Of a stretch of DNA of 64,000 nt, positions 45,701-56,600 are shown piece after piece. Positions within the stretch are counted from its first letter, which is position 1. Every line of letters starts with the position of its first letter. The stretch covers positions 20,147,769 through 20,211,768 of the forward strand of contig JAUJPP010000007.1 in assembly GCA_030562195.1 (NCBI GenBank), given 5' to 3'. The position numbers and the translations under genes are program-made. The notes beneath the pieces were generated by a model. It made no database searches. It saw nothing but the letters and a program-made list of their open reading frames with translations, and was not told the DNA's origin. The DNA is from Nipponacmea schrenckii (Eukaryota; Mollusca; Gastropoda; Lottiidae).

Positions 45701-48700
45701 TCGTAATTCTAGGAACTTCCTCTAGATATGCAGTTATAAATATTAATCTAAATCACAACACACAAAAAGTGAGCAACCATTGATTATTGTGTACTTATTT
45801 TATTTTGGAAAGAAAAGCATTAAATTTTAGATGTCCAAAATCTCAAGAATAAATAACCATTTATAGACCTGCATTCTAATTTTTGTTCAGATTTAGTTTT
45901 GTATTTAAATTTATTTTAACAATTATTTTAACTAAGTTCAATATACAGTTAAATGTACTGGAAATGTTAAAATTAAACCAGAACAATGAATTGTACATAT
46001 CCGGTCTAGTATATCCTGTTTCATTTGATTATTCAAATAATTATTAGATTTAATACAAAGAGGTATTGTTATCTACTCATCATCCTTTTGAACTCAGTTT
46101 TCTTGATCATAGTTTCACAAAGAAATATTAATTCATCAATAACTTTCCTTTATCTTTTATACTTCTTGTGTAGAGGTTAAATCTTTTACTTACTTGAACC
46201 TTACCTAATTTACAAGTTGGATCTAAACTATATATTTCTATTGGTTGTCGACAACAATTGGTATATGTTATTGAATTAAGTTGTATGTTAATTGGAACAT
46301 CCCCTTAAATGAAATTATTAATTTGATATAGAGATATGATGATATGATAGAAAAGGTTATCTCTCTCTCTCTCTACCTACTTTCTCTCTTGTTTCACTGT
46401 AATACAACAACCCCTAGATCACTGGTAAACAACCATAAAACAATGGTGTTACATCTCTTAGATTTCATTTTACATTCTAGACTACAATATCTATCTATCT
46501 ATCTCTTCTATCCTTCTGCCGTCCTTTATATGCTTAAGTATTCTGCAGGATTTTAGTTAATAGCCTGGAGCTTCTGATGCTGATTATGTGTCAAAAGTTT
46601 CCAGATGACTTTTCGTCAGGTATTTTATATGATTCTATTCTAATAGGTTCTGTTTCTGATATAAATTTTGTCCTTGCCACTTTACCCATTTGATTATAAT
46701 GCATCTGATCTGTTGTAGTAAGTAGATTGACCCTGAATAAACCTATATATTGGACAATGGTCAGGGTTTTACGGCTGTCCAAACAAACTTTTAATTTAGT
46801 GGTCATTGTCAATTCACCCTCAGTCTATTGATAGAAGGAAATTTAAAATGGTGGCCTGAGGTTTCCTATGTTTATAAGACTATTGTAGACATACCAAGCC
46901 AATTAGACAGCAACAATAGATGATGGTTCTCATTTTACATGGTGTCACAATATCATTTGTATAGTTCATCGAGAACGGGGCACCAACATCAACATACACA
47001 TGTGAATAAAAACCTGGCTGAATATGTGACATGTATAGAAATAGGCCATGTCTTTCTTCCATAACAACTATTCTGATTGTTATACAATAGACTCCCAAGT
47101 CAATGAAAATCTCATTTCTGCCAAATTTATTCAAGAGTAACTATGTAAACAGACGTCAGTGGTCCATTCAAGTCATCAGAGTTATTTCTAATGTTTCCCC
47201 TTCGTCTCAACAACTGTCTTTATATCACTTCCATTTCATTTCCATTCAGATGTTCTGCTTCAAGAATTTTACAGAAATTATTCTCTATTTCCATGTGCTT
47301 TAGGGAGAGTTTTAGAATATTGGAGATTGATATTTAGAAATTAGTCAAATTAGAATTTGTCAGATTTTTGATTGTTATCTGTTATTTGTTATCAGTTGTT
47401 TCTTCATGGCTCTGGGAAAAAAACTGATATTGACATGTGAAAATAGGAGTTTGATTTTTTAATGACTAATGGTTGAAATGCGAGTTATTGTATGAAATGG
47501 ATTGAAGACAGAAAGGATGTTATTGTATCATTAAAGCATTAACAGGAATTGAAGAAATTCAGAAAGAAAATGGAGCGTGGAAATCATGTAATGTCAATTT
47601 TAACATTAAGTTATTATTGAATAATGGTTTTTCAAATCTTTTTAAAAATCAAAATTAAGGATTCAGACACATGAAATTAGAATCAACACAAACTCTGAGA
47701 TTTACATCTGCAATTTCACAGGGGTTTAAACGAAAAATAATATTTTTTGTGAATTTGAATTACTAATTGTTTTTTGTTCAGGATAGTCACAAACAATTTA
47801 TTAAAAAAAAGATGTTTATAGTTCCTATCAAGACTAATGCTCAAATTTCATCTGCAATATGTACATGCTCTGTGTTCTAAACTGACCAGAGCCTTGCCTG
47901 GACGTCTTTGATAACAAAAAAAAGTCAAGTACTCAAGATAGAATCAAATTTCTTTCACTTACCATTATTGTGAACTCTACAGTTTATCTGATAAAGTTGA
48001 GTAAGAAAAGAACAATTCTTTTTCTTCCACTGATATGTTCCATAGTGTTTGCTTGTGGATATTTTTTATGCTCATTCTGTTTGTATAGGTATCAACATAA
48101 GTCCAGTTGAATCCTATATTTTAGATCTGTTTTCATTTTTTGATATGACCTAGAAAATGATATCTCTTGAGTAGTAGTGTACATCTATCTGGTACAAGAT
48201 GATTTTTTGCCATTTTTGTAAATTTTATCAGAATATTAAAACAAGTAGAACCCTTTTCAATTCCATTCTGTTAGAAATGTGATCTGTAGAAATAGTTAAA
48301 ACAGCTGTGAACAATTACCAAGCTTCTAGCAAACCATCTGGTGTTAACACTGGTCTCAATATTTACTTACAAACCATCCACTTAACTAATAACTCTTAAA
48401 AAACTTGTACTTAACAACATGATTGATAGCTAATACAGAGAATATAAACATTTCATAAAATACTCCATATTTATTTTTTCTTCATTAAGCAGGAATGTAT
48501 TCTATGAGCAATGTGTTACTCATCTACTTATTTTAGCAACAATTTGTCAAAATGTATTCTTAATCAAAGAACTTCTTCCAGTTATGCATATAGTTTCCAA
48601 GATTGATAGTGATGTGTCTCATGGTTTTTACTCTTTGAAACTAAAGGATTTGTTTTTCCAATATGTGTCTGTACCATTTAAAACCACTATAAATTGGGAC

Positions 48701-51700
48701 CTTGTATGCTTAATCCTCCTCTTAATTATAAGTGAAGACAAAGGCTTGTTGTTAATTATTCAAAAGTGAATAAGTTACGATTGTACCCCACCCTTACAAT
48801 TTACAAACATCTATGCTTTCAATCTCTAACTAGTTTATAGTTAATTGTCGGGTAGGTTATAAAAATATTATTTTAAGATTATAAAAGACCTAGTTATCTC
48901 CAACTTGTTAAATTCTAATTAAAACTGTCAAAGATGAGTTTTTAATAGTTTCTTAATTAATATATTAAATAAAATAAACATGGTTAAAGAGAAGATCAAG
49001 CTGAATAAATTTCATGGTATTGATTTTAGTGAAAGAAAAACGACTTTCATAATTAGATAGATTTAAAAACTAGAATGAATAAGATATCTGATTGGCTAAT
49101 TTGTGATACAATCGCTACCTTGTTAAAAACTGGTTGTCGTGTTGGGAGCTAGTCAAGCTCTATGATCAAAGTAAGAGAAACACCTCAAAGCCTTAGTCTT
49201 GAATTATTAAAGGTAACAAAAGGTAGAAGGATATAAAGAATGTTAACTATATATTAATAAAGTGAAGGTATTGACTAGGTGAGAGACCTTACTGTAAAAG
49301 CCTACAGCTATCTTATATTGAGCAAACAAAGCCTGAATACAGCTTTTCTTATACACCTTAATAATATACTTCTTTATATTACCTCTCAATTCTAATAACA
49401 TTCTTATACAATATACTGACTTTTCAAATCTCATTTCATTCTCAATAGAAACTATCTTATACGACTTGTACCAATAAATATAAAAATCTTATTTTATCTC
49501 ATAAAGACTCCTGTGTGGAATGAAAATATTAAGTTAGAATTCCAATCTTAAATATGGAGGTACATTTAAAATTAATTAAAGCCACAAAAAAATATCTAAA
49601 ATATATGACTAGTTGTGAAACTTAATGGATGTTTGTTTTACACACCGAATACTAGAATTGAAAAATATTGTGAAACATTGAATCAAATGAACAAGGAAAT
49701 ACAAATGAATAATTAAGTTAAAAAAATACATTTCAAAAAATATATAGCAAAAGATTGAAACAAATAAAATGTGATATTCATGATTTAAATAACGATTTCC
49801 TCACTTCTACAGGAAATGTGGACATGGCACGATAAAAAATGTGACCTAGTTTTATCAATGTTTGAGTAGGACTAAGATTTTGGCTGTGTTCATACAAGTT
49901 GATCTTGACAGTGGAATTTTTGTATTGTTCACAGATTTAGGTTGACTTCTTTTCTATAACACAAGGTCACTGATAGTTAGAATCTTGCTTTAAATTCATT
50001 CATGTATCTTTATTGTATGAAAAGCTAGTGAGGAACATGCAATGGCAATATTTACAACTGTCAGTGATTTAGATGTACAAGAAATTGTTTTCACATATAT
50101 ACCTAAATCTTCTTTATTAATTCTCCTTTGAGACCTCTAATAGTCTATTGGATATTAGAGAAGATAAAAAGTTAATTCCAGATGATTATCTATTTAATAC
50201 AGAATTGATATTGGCCCTGTAGAAGCTTATATTGGCTCTGTATATCTACTGATATATCTCATAAACTTATTGATTTATCCTGTATATTGATATAAACAAT
50301 ATGTTTACTACTAATATACTCTATGATGGACTAAATCTCTGACCATTCTAGTCATTATTGATTACTGACCGACTGATTGGTCAAATTGAAAGGGACATGA
50401 CATCAATAATGCCGAGGGCAAGAAGGAAATGTGACTCACTCGTGTATTAGCTAGTTATTGATAATAACGTGAATTTGATACGGTTTTGTATTTAAACACA
50501 TAATAACGTGAACACTACAATTGTAGAAGGTTAGACTCTACACGACATTACTGTACACTTACCGTAGAACTAAGCAGAGATAATTAATGGTCACATGCTA
50601 GAATTTGTCACTATCTGTGAATCATCTATTAATTCAATCAAATACTCATTTTATTCTATGCTGTATAAACAATTTATGTTATAGCCTGCAGTTACACAAA
50701 TATCACAGATTTATCTTTTTGATTATATATTCTTTTAGTTGTGCTCGTTAAAATAAAAACTACACATTACATACAAGAAATAATATGCAAGTTGCCATTT
50801 CATTATTGTATCATATCTATTTGATTAGTTTTCTTTCTGAAAACATCATTAAATTAATTGAATGAATGAAAATACCATGTTATTGATGGTTGATATTGTA
50901 TAATTACAGATGATGAGAAGGGTTTAGTTAAACAAGATGATTCTTTATACAGTCAATCCCCTGATGAAGATTTAAGAAAAGCAGGAGGTGAATACTTATT
51001 TATATATTTTTTAAAATTGTGTTTTCTAACCATCCAATATATTGATGATTTTTTGTATCCTTCATCAGTAGTATAGAGCTGATCTGGCTCATTTCTGAAT
51101 TAGGATTAGATTGGGAATTTTATTTTGTTCTTTAATTAGTAACATAAGGTAGGAATGAACCGGCAATTACACATTTAGCTTCCTTTCAAAGTTCATCGAC
51201 ATTTAACTTATTCTACCTTGGCTGCCCAAATGTGTAGTAGTAGAAACTGCTAAATAGGGTCAAGGTCATAAATGCACCTGGAATGAATTGTTGATAAACT
51301 TTTCAACTGGTATATTGTTATGTATTTCAGCTGCACCCACCTTCACTGAATTACCAAAGAAAGATCATATTGTCAAACCAGTTGGTAGTAGTGTTAGGTT
51401 AAAATGCCGAGCTGAAGGAAACCCCAGGCCCCATGTAGCTTGGTATCTCAATAACCATTTACTAGAAATTGATGAAGATCCCTCCAAACATCCACAATGG
51501 ATTTTAAAGTTACAGAATGTAAAAGAAACAGATAGTGGACAATATACATGTAGAGTTAGTAACAGATTGGGGGAAATTAATCATACTTATACTCTAGAGG
51601 TTATTGGTAAGTCAGGTTCTACAAATTACAGAATAGAAATCTATATTTATATCTTCTTAATATATTGAAAGAGCTCTGGACATATCAGATTTTAAAGAGG

Positions 51701-53057
51701 CCATTTTCTATGCTAGTCAGAAATCGCAATAACTGTTGTGTCCAATTTACTATTCAAAGCAGTTGCAACACCTGAAAGAAATCCAATTAAAAATTCTTTA
51801 GTAAAGAGGCGCCAGAAAAGAAAGAAGCAGACTTTACATTAAAGTCAATCCATTTTAAATGTTGTTCTGGTAATTTTTTGCAGAGAAAATCAATACCAAA
51901 CCAGTATTAATTGCTCCACATCCTATGAACACTAGTGTAGAATATGGTGGTACTGCATCATTCCAATGTCGTGTACGTAGTATTGTTCAACCACACATAC
52001 AGGTAGGTTGTCTAGAACTAGTTCTAACACAGGTTGTTAATAATCATACCTAGATATCAATTAATAATATTAAAGATGTTGGAGAAACAATAATAAAATC
52101 CAAAAGCAAATTAACGCGTGCCTCATCTCTCTTTTAGTATTTTCAACAGGGTGGATGGGGCTTTTAATTTATTGATACCAGAAATAACAAAACAAGGAAA
52201 GAATGGAAAATAATCTGATAAAATAAATGAATTCTAAAGTTATTTATTTCACTTTTCAGTGGTTAAAAAGAGTAGAAGATATGGATGCCATTCCCAACCA
52301 AAATACAACAATAGAGGTCAAAGGTCAGAAGTTTGTGGTATTAAAAACGGGTGAAGTTTGGAATCGACCTGATGGTACCTACGTCAATAAACTTCTGATA
52401 TCTCATGCAACCCAATCAGACGCAGGAATGTATATTTGTCTCGGTGCTAACACTGTGGGATATAATTTTAAAAGCGCCTTCTTAACCGTGTCTTCAGGTA
52501 TGCAAAACTTTTTATTATTGCATTTTCCAAAGCTCAATTTTATGAAATGAAACTAAATTGGCACCAAAGAAAATATTTATTTACTTACAGTAATGGTTTA
52601 ATAATCTGTATCCGTTCATCATTTCTAGCAAATATTTCTTTGCAAATTTCTGCATTGAATGTAATTTTATTATATATTTTCAGGACCTAATACTGGTTTG
52701 TCATATACAGATCAAGGCTCCTCCAGTCAAACAGATAATCTACCTCTATTTATAGCCATCCCAGCCATCATATTAATAGTACTCTTTGTAGGCATTGTCC
52801 TATACTGCCATCGTAAAAAACAATGCCAGAAAAATGGCAGCAACTTGAAAATTCAGCGCTATCCAGTACCTACTCATGATAAAGACTTTTATGCTAATAA
52901 CTATCAACAACACTCAAGTATGTTACAAATTAGTCAGGGAAAAGTCCCTAAAACTCCAACCCCAAGTGTGGACTTTTATTCAGACATATCATCAGTTTCA
53001 CAGCATCATCCCCATCATCATACCCACCATCAACATCAACATATCTATAATTACTAA
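30699..53057 (+). CDS. FGFRL1: Fibroblast growth factor receptor-like 1 (kinase-less FGF receptor), 7 coding exons
   Basis: Join of 30699-30765, 41313-41588, 50910-50987, 51331-51606, 51884-52002, 52260-52497 and 52684-53057; 1428 nt, 475 aa, all introns GT-AG and all phases consistent. Domains read from the translation: signal peptide 1-22; Ig1 about 23-114 (Cys47/Cys96, Trp59); acidic linker 115-140; Ig2 about 143-232 (Cys166/Cys214, Trp178); Ig3 about 239-350 (Cys261/Cys332, Trp273); membrane helix about 371-392; cytoplasmic tail 393-475 with YSDI at 450-453 and a His-rich end. Sequons lie at N108, N224, N248 and N287. Ig3 carries WLKRVE, GQKFVVL, RPDG and [10 protein letters not shown], which I recall as hallmark segments of vertebrate FGFRL1. 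Length is close to the human protein (504 aa). There is no tyrosine kinase domain, as expected for the family: it binds FGF and heparan sulfate, promotes cell adhesion and modulates FGF signalling. The ATG at 30699 has G at -3 and G at +4 and is followed by a hydrophobic leader. Identity is close to certain; function is inferred from the family. Confidence 0.96.
30766..41312 (+). other. FGFRL1 intron 1 (10.5 kb)
   Basis: Phase 1, GTAAGT to TTTTTCAG. AT-rich, with many homopolymer runs and a short ATTA tetranucleotide repeat near 40.16 kb. No embedded gene was recognised; the frames present are at most 75 codons. Confidence 0.85.
41313..41588 (+). CDS. FGFRL1: FGFRL1 coding exon 2: Ig domain 1
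   Basis: The acceptor is a long T-rich tract ending in TTTTTCAG and the donor is GTAAGT; phase 1-1; 276 nt. It encodes residues 23-115: an I-set Ig domain with CPVEADP around Cys47, the core Trp59, and the [10 protein letters not shown] strand-F motif containing Cys96, followed by NGFG. The domain is whole in one exon and symmetric in phase, so skipping would keep the frame. Confidence 0.95.
43070..43399. repeat. Direct tandem duplication, 2 x 165 bp
   Basis: 43070-43234 and 43235-43399 are adjacent direct copies that differ at only a handful of positions, for example AAAATCTTTCTAC against AAAAGCTTTCGAC, and GTAGGATG against GTAGAATG. It lies in intron 2 of FGFRL1. High identity points to a recent event. 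Confidence 0.95.
43728..43822. repeat. 11-bp tandem repeat (CAGTGTTCTTC-like)
   Basis: About eight degenerate copies of an 11-bp unit with core AGTGTTCT, separated by variants such as ACC, TCC and AGC. Intronic. Confidence 0.85.
46361..46374. repeat. (CT)n microsatellite
   Basis: Seven CT units inside FGFRL1 intron 2. Confidence 0.8.
46489..46506. repeat. (ATCT)n microsatellite
   Basis: About four and a half ATCT units in intron 2 of FGFRL1. Confidence 0.75.
50910..50987 (+). CDS. FGFRL1: FGFRL1 coding exon 3: acidic linker between Ig1 and Ig2
   Basis: A 78-nt exon between ATTACAG and GTGAAT, phase 1-1, encoding residues 115-141. It is rich in Asp/Glu (starts D-D-E-K, later Q-D-D-S and P-D-E-D) and occupies the place of the acid-box linker of FGF receptors. 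It was too short to appear as an open frame; it was found by following splice phases. Both flanking exon junctions fit without a stop. Confidence 0.85.
50988..51330 (+). other. FGFRL1 intron 3
   Basis: 343 bp, phase 1, GTGAAT donor and GTATTTCAG acceptor. Nothing else recognised in it. Confidence 0.85.
51331..51606 (+). CDS. FGFRL1: FGFRL1 coding exon 4: Ig domain 2
   Basis: The acceptor is GTATTTCAG and the donor is GTAAGT; phase 1-1; 276 nt, the same length as exon 2. It encodes residues 141-233. It contains [11 protein letters not shown] (Cys166), the core Trp178 in HVAWYLNN, and [13 protein letters not shown] with Cys214. In FGF receptors this domain carries the heparin-binding surface and part of the ligand site; here basic residues 150-165 near its start (K-K-D-H, later R-L-K-C) fit that role, by inference. 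Confidence 0.95.
51884..52002 (+). CDS. FGFRL1: FGFRL1 coding exon 5: first half of Ig domain 3
   Basis: 119 nt between TTTTTTGCAG and GTAGGT; enters in phase 1 and leaves in phase 0. It encodes residues 233-272, with KPVL near the start, [12 protein letters not shown] (Cys261) and ending in PHIQ. The intron falls between Gln272 and Trp273, so the Ig3 core Trp opens the next exon. Confidence 0.93.
52260..52497 (+). CDS. FGFRL1: FGFRL1 coding exon 6: second half of Ig domain 3
   Basis: 238 nt between ACTTTTCAG and GTATGC; enters in phase 0 and leaves in phase 1. It encodes residues 273-352, opening with WLKRVE and carrying GQKFVVL, the RPDG turn, [13 protein letters not shown] (Cys332) and SAFLTV. 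Only one copy of this half-domain is present. No IIIb/IIIc-like mutually exclusive pair is seen in the adjacent introns, which are 257 and 186 bp. Confidence 0.95.
52684..53057 (+). CDS. FGFRL1: FGFRL1 coding exon 7: membrane span and histidine-rich cytoplasmic tail
   Basis: The acceptor is TTTTCAG and the stop is TAA at 53055-53057. It encodes residues 352-475: a short Ser/Thr-rich stalk, about 20 apolar residues (L371 to Y392), a basic stop-transfer (H-R-K-K), and a tail of about 80 aa with no kinase fold. YSDI (450-453) fits YXX-hydrophobic. The last 17 residues (459-475) include nine His with Gln and Pro and end in I-Y-N-Y. A tyrosine sorting-type motif followed by a His tract is also the layout of the vertebrate protein. 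Confidence 0.94.
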
Positions 53058-53334
53058 TAAGCAGACACACTTTGCAGCCATCTTGGTCTTTTCAAATTTT
53101 GTGAGTGATATGGTGGAAAAAGCCCTTTTTCAACTCATGCATAGTTTACAATTTCCATATTGGAAATCAGAATTCTTACCACATAAAGATCCAAGATGGC
53201 TGTATTCAAAGTGAAAAGAAGAACATCTCAACCTGACAAACCTCATGTGTCCATCTTGGATTCCGAAGAACAACCATAGAGTGAATGACTGAAGAAAACT
53301 TATGTTTGTGATAAAACTAATGTGAAATCCAAGA

Positions 53335-53340
53335 AATAAA
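53335..53340 (+). terminator. Proximal polyadenylation signal AATAAA of FGFRL1
   Basis: A canonical AATAAA about 280 nt downstream of the FGFRL1 stop. It is followed by TG-rich sequence within about 40 nt. Usage is unproven. Confidence 0.4.
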
Positions 53341-55086
53341 ATGGCTCATGTGTCAAGACCTCCAAACGAGAAACGCTGACTATAGCTGACATTACTTAAA
53401 GTGCACTTGACTGCCCCATTGCTCAGTGAAAAAGTGTAGTATTTTCTAGTATGAAGTAGGAATGGGTGAAGTTTAGTGTTATAAACTATTTGTGATATAT
53501 AGACTATTATAGATCTATTTTATTATTAAAAAAAACTTCAAAATATTATCATTATTATTATCGTGTGCACCTTACCAAAGATTTTAAACTACTTTGTAGT
53601 TCTTTTCCTAACTTGCCTTACACCTTACAGTGAACATCGAACGAGAAAATTCAAAAACATATTGTATGGCGAGTGAAGAAGTTGTTGTGAAGACTCAAAA
53701 AGACGTATGTCTAAAACTGTAAATATTGGCTACTGTTTGTATAATTTATTTGTCCACCCTTTGTTTATATGTACAGTTTCTAACTATATTATAATTTGTT
53801 GTCATTTTGAATGTTGTGTGATGGTGTGACAGTGTTTTTGATGTGTGACTCTGTAAGTGTGATAGTGAGAGTGATGTGTCTGTAATGCCAGTGTTCAGTT
53901 TGCATGTGATTGTTTTGATATCAACAATGTGCTATTTTTTTCTTTCTTCAAATATGAGGAACATATTTTGAAACAGGGTAACTTTTGTTTTTGTTGATTT
54001 ATTTGAAGAATACAGAATTAAAAACTAAATTCAAGAAGAATTTTGGAAGTCATTAATTTGTTCTGCTAGTGCTATGACTGTAATTTATGAATATTTTATT
54101 TGAATTTTGAATTTGAATAATTCTTTACAGCTTAGTAAAGATAAGGCAGTTGGGATGTAAAGATAGTGTTGCCATTGTCTACATTAATTTTATCTGAAAT
54201 TAAATGGCATATACTATTCAATAACTTTTTAGGATGAGCACAAGAGCTTTAATAAGTCAATTGCAACATTGTAAGAAATATAAGTGGATACTCTTAGGGA
54301 TGAAACTTGTTTGAAAATAATTAATAGGTGTATGGCATTTATATCATGACACCCTTCATAGCTTTATGTCTTTAATCTACCTCAAAATTCCTCTTTCTAT
54401 ATGATACAGTCTTAGCTAAACTAGATTACTGTAGCCTAGATTAGTATGATGTAGAGTTATTATTAATTAAAGCAGAACATAGGACTGTCCGAACTTACTC
54501 GATTTATCTAATATTTGTAATTGAAATTTTTAAATAACTGATTTAATGTTTAATTTCATGATTTCTTCTTAGAATTAAGTAAATTTTTAGGACATTTTGG
54601 TTACTAAGAACTTTATACTCATTTATTTCGAATGGCAAATAGCATCATTAATGTTCTTGATTTTCTAATGAAAAGGCTTTACTAAAAGCTAGTATATATT
54701 GTGGTAAAAGTGCATTTATTTGTTAAAAAGACAATGTGCTATGTTGTTTTTTTTGGTATGAAATATATAATACAGTTGTATATATAACTTCATCATCATA
54801 AATTATCTCCCCTTGATATTACAGATTCAAATTAAATTCACTTTCTGGTATTCTTATTTCAAATTTTCGGGTTTTCCTCAAGAAATTATCTTAGGCCTTG
54901 TTCCTTCCAAATTGTAATTGTTACATTGATGAAATAACTAATTAAATGGCCAGCCTTGAAAGAAAAATTGATATAATTGTAGACTTAAATATAGATATAG
55001 AATGAATTTGGGTCTGTAATGTATAAGGGAGGTAATCATTCATTCCTTAATGTACTTCATCTGTACATTGAATACCCTCAACGAGA

Positions 55087-55092
55087 AATAAA
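55087..55092 (+). terminator. Distal polyadenylation signal AATAAA of FGFRL1
   Basis: A canonical AATAAA about 2 kb after the FGFRL1 stop and just before the tandem array, followed by T-rich sequence (ATTTTTCTTT). It is a plausible distal end of the transcript. Confidence 0.4.
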
Positions 55093-55179
55093 AAGATCAT
55101 ATGTAATTGATATTTTTCTTTATTAATAGAGGCCCCTTATTGGGAGTCTATTCTTGCTCAAATGGTCAATATGCATACA

Positions 55180-56600
55180 ATGTTGCCCCACAATCTCCAG
55201 CAATATGACTAATATGAATGTCTATCTGCAGCAAATATATAGCCTAATGAAGACCTTTATGCATATCATATTGCTAGATTTCAAGAATGAAAGCTTCTTT
55301 GATGCCAATCATGCCAACAAGAATAAATGTTTCCATCTATAACTTAATGTATGTTCCTTTTAAGCCCATGTTGCCCACTAGATCTTCAGCTGCCAGAATT
55401 ACAAAATGAATGTCTCTTTGCAGACTTGCTCACTACCTTCATTATCTATGTCTCTTTAAAATCTTAAGAATGAATTTCTCTTTTACAGACCATGTTACCC
55501 TTAGACTTTTAGAAAGAACGCCTCTTTTACAGTCCATGTTACCACTAGACCTTTTGACAGATTGTCTTTTTTCAGACAATATTGCCGCTAGACCTTTAGA
55601 AAGAACGCCTCTTTTACAGTCCATGTTACCACTAGACCTTTTGACAGATTGTCTATTTGCAGACAATATTGCCGCTAGACCTTTAGAAAGAACGCCTCTT
55701 TTACAGTCCATGTTACCACTAGACCTTTTGACAGATTGTCTATTTACAGACAATATTGCCGCTAGACCTTTAGAAAGAACACCTTAGATTGTCTCTTTAC
55801 AGACAATATTGCCGGCTGGAACTTTAGAAAGAACGCCTTTTTTACAGTCCATGTTACCACTAGACCTTTTGATAGTCTATTTACAGACAATGTTGCCACT
55901 AGACCTTTAGAAAGAACGTCTCTTTTACAGTTCATGTTACCGATAGATCTTAAAAAAGAAAGTTTCTTTACAGTCCATGTTACCACTAGATCTTTGTAAA
56001 GAATGTCTCTTTGTAGTCCATGTTACAGGTAGACCTTAAGAAATAACGTTTCTGTGTAGACTGCGTTTACCGCTAGATCTTTAGAAAGAATGTCTCTTTG
56101 CAGTATTTACAGACAATATTGCCGGCTAGACCTTTAGAAAGAACACCTTAGATTGTTTATTTACAGACAATATTGCCGGCTAGACCTTTAGAAAGAACGC
56201 CTTTTTTACAGTCCATGTTACCACTAGACCTTTTGACAGATAGTCTATTTACAGACAATATTGCCGCTAGACCTTTAGAGAGAACGCCTCTTTTACAGTC
56301 CATGTTACCACTAGACCTTTTGATAGTCTATTTACAGACAATGTTGCCACTAGACCTTTAGAAAGAACGTCTCTTTTACAGTTCATGTTCCCAAAATTTT
56401 TTAAAAATTTCTTTGTAAAAGAAAAATGTCTCTTTGTAGTCCATGTTACAGGTAGACCTTAAGAAATAACGTTTCTGTGTAGACTGCGTTTACCGCTAGA
56501 TCTTTAGAAAGAATGTCTCTTTGCACTCTATGTTATTACTAGACTTTGATAATGCATATCCTTTACAGCTCTTGTTACCCACTAGCTTTCATTGGCCCCA
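55180..56600. repeat. Satellite-like array of ~43-bp monomers in 87-bp dimers
   Basis: Two alternating monomers build an 87-bp dimer. Type A runs from CAGTCCATGTTACCACTAG to TTGACAGATTGTCTATTTA (43 bp). Type B runs from CAGACAATATTGCCGCTAG to AGAAAGAACGCCTCTTTTA (44 bp). The core spans about 55480-56545. Monomers before about 55480 and after 56545 are more diverged. Within it, 56004-56102 recurs without change at 56427-56525. Because 87 is divisible by 3, open frames of over 100 codons appear on both strands (for example 55410-55787 and 55442-55753); they are by-products of periodicity. Confidence 0.9.

Larger units (their letters stand above)
41589..50909 (+). other. FGFRL1 intron 2 (9.3 kb)
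   Basis: Phase 1, GTAAGT to ATTACAG. It holds a 165-bp tandem duplication, an 11-bp repeat tract and two microsatellites, listed separately. The 95-codon minus-strand frame at 45.18-45.47 kb has no recognisable domain. Confidence 0.85.
53058..55092 (+). other. FGFRL1 3' UTR with candidate polyadenylation signals
   Basis: This AT-rich stretch after the stop codon has no further open coding exon, so no kinase domain follows. AATAAA hexamers lie at 53335-53340 (about 280 nt past the stop) and at 55087-55092 (about 2 kb past it). Either could end the transcript; which is used cannot be told from sequence. Several ATTTATTTG-type U-rich motifs occur around 53.99 and 54.71 kb, compatible with 3' UTR regulation but not diagnostic. 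Confidence 0.5.

Noticed and set aside
55410..56361. Open frames of 60-125 codons with repeated LERTPLLQSMLPLDLL-type peptides
   Set aside because: They follow an 87-bp non-coding tandem repeat, appear on both strands and have no splice or start support.
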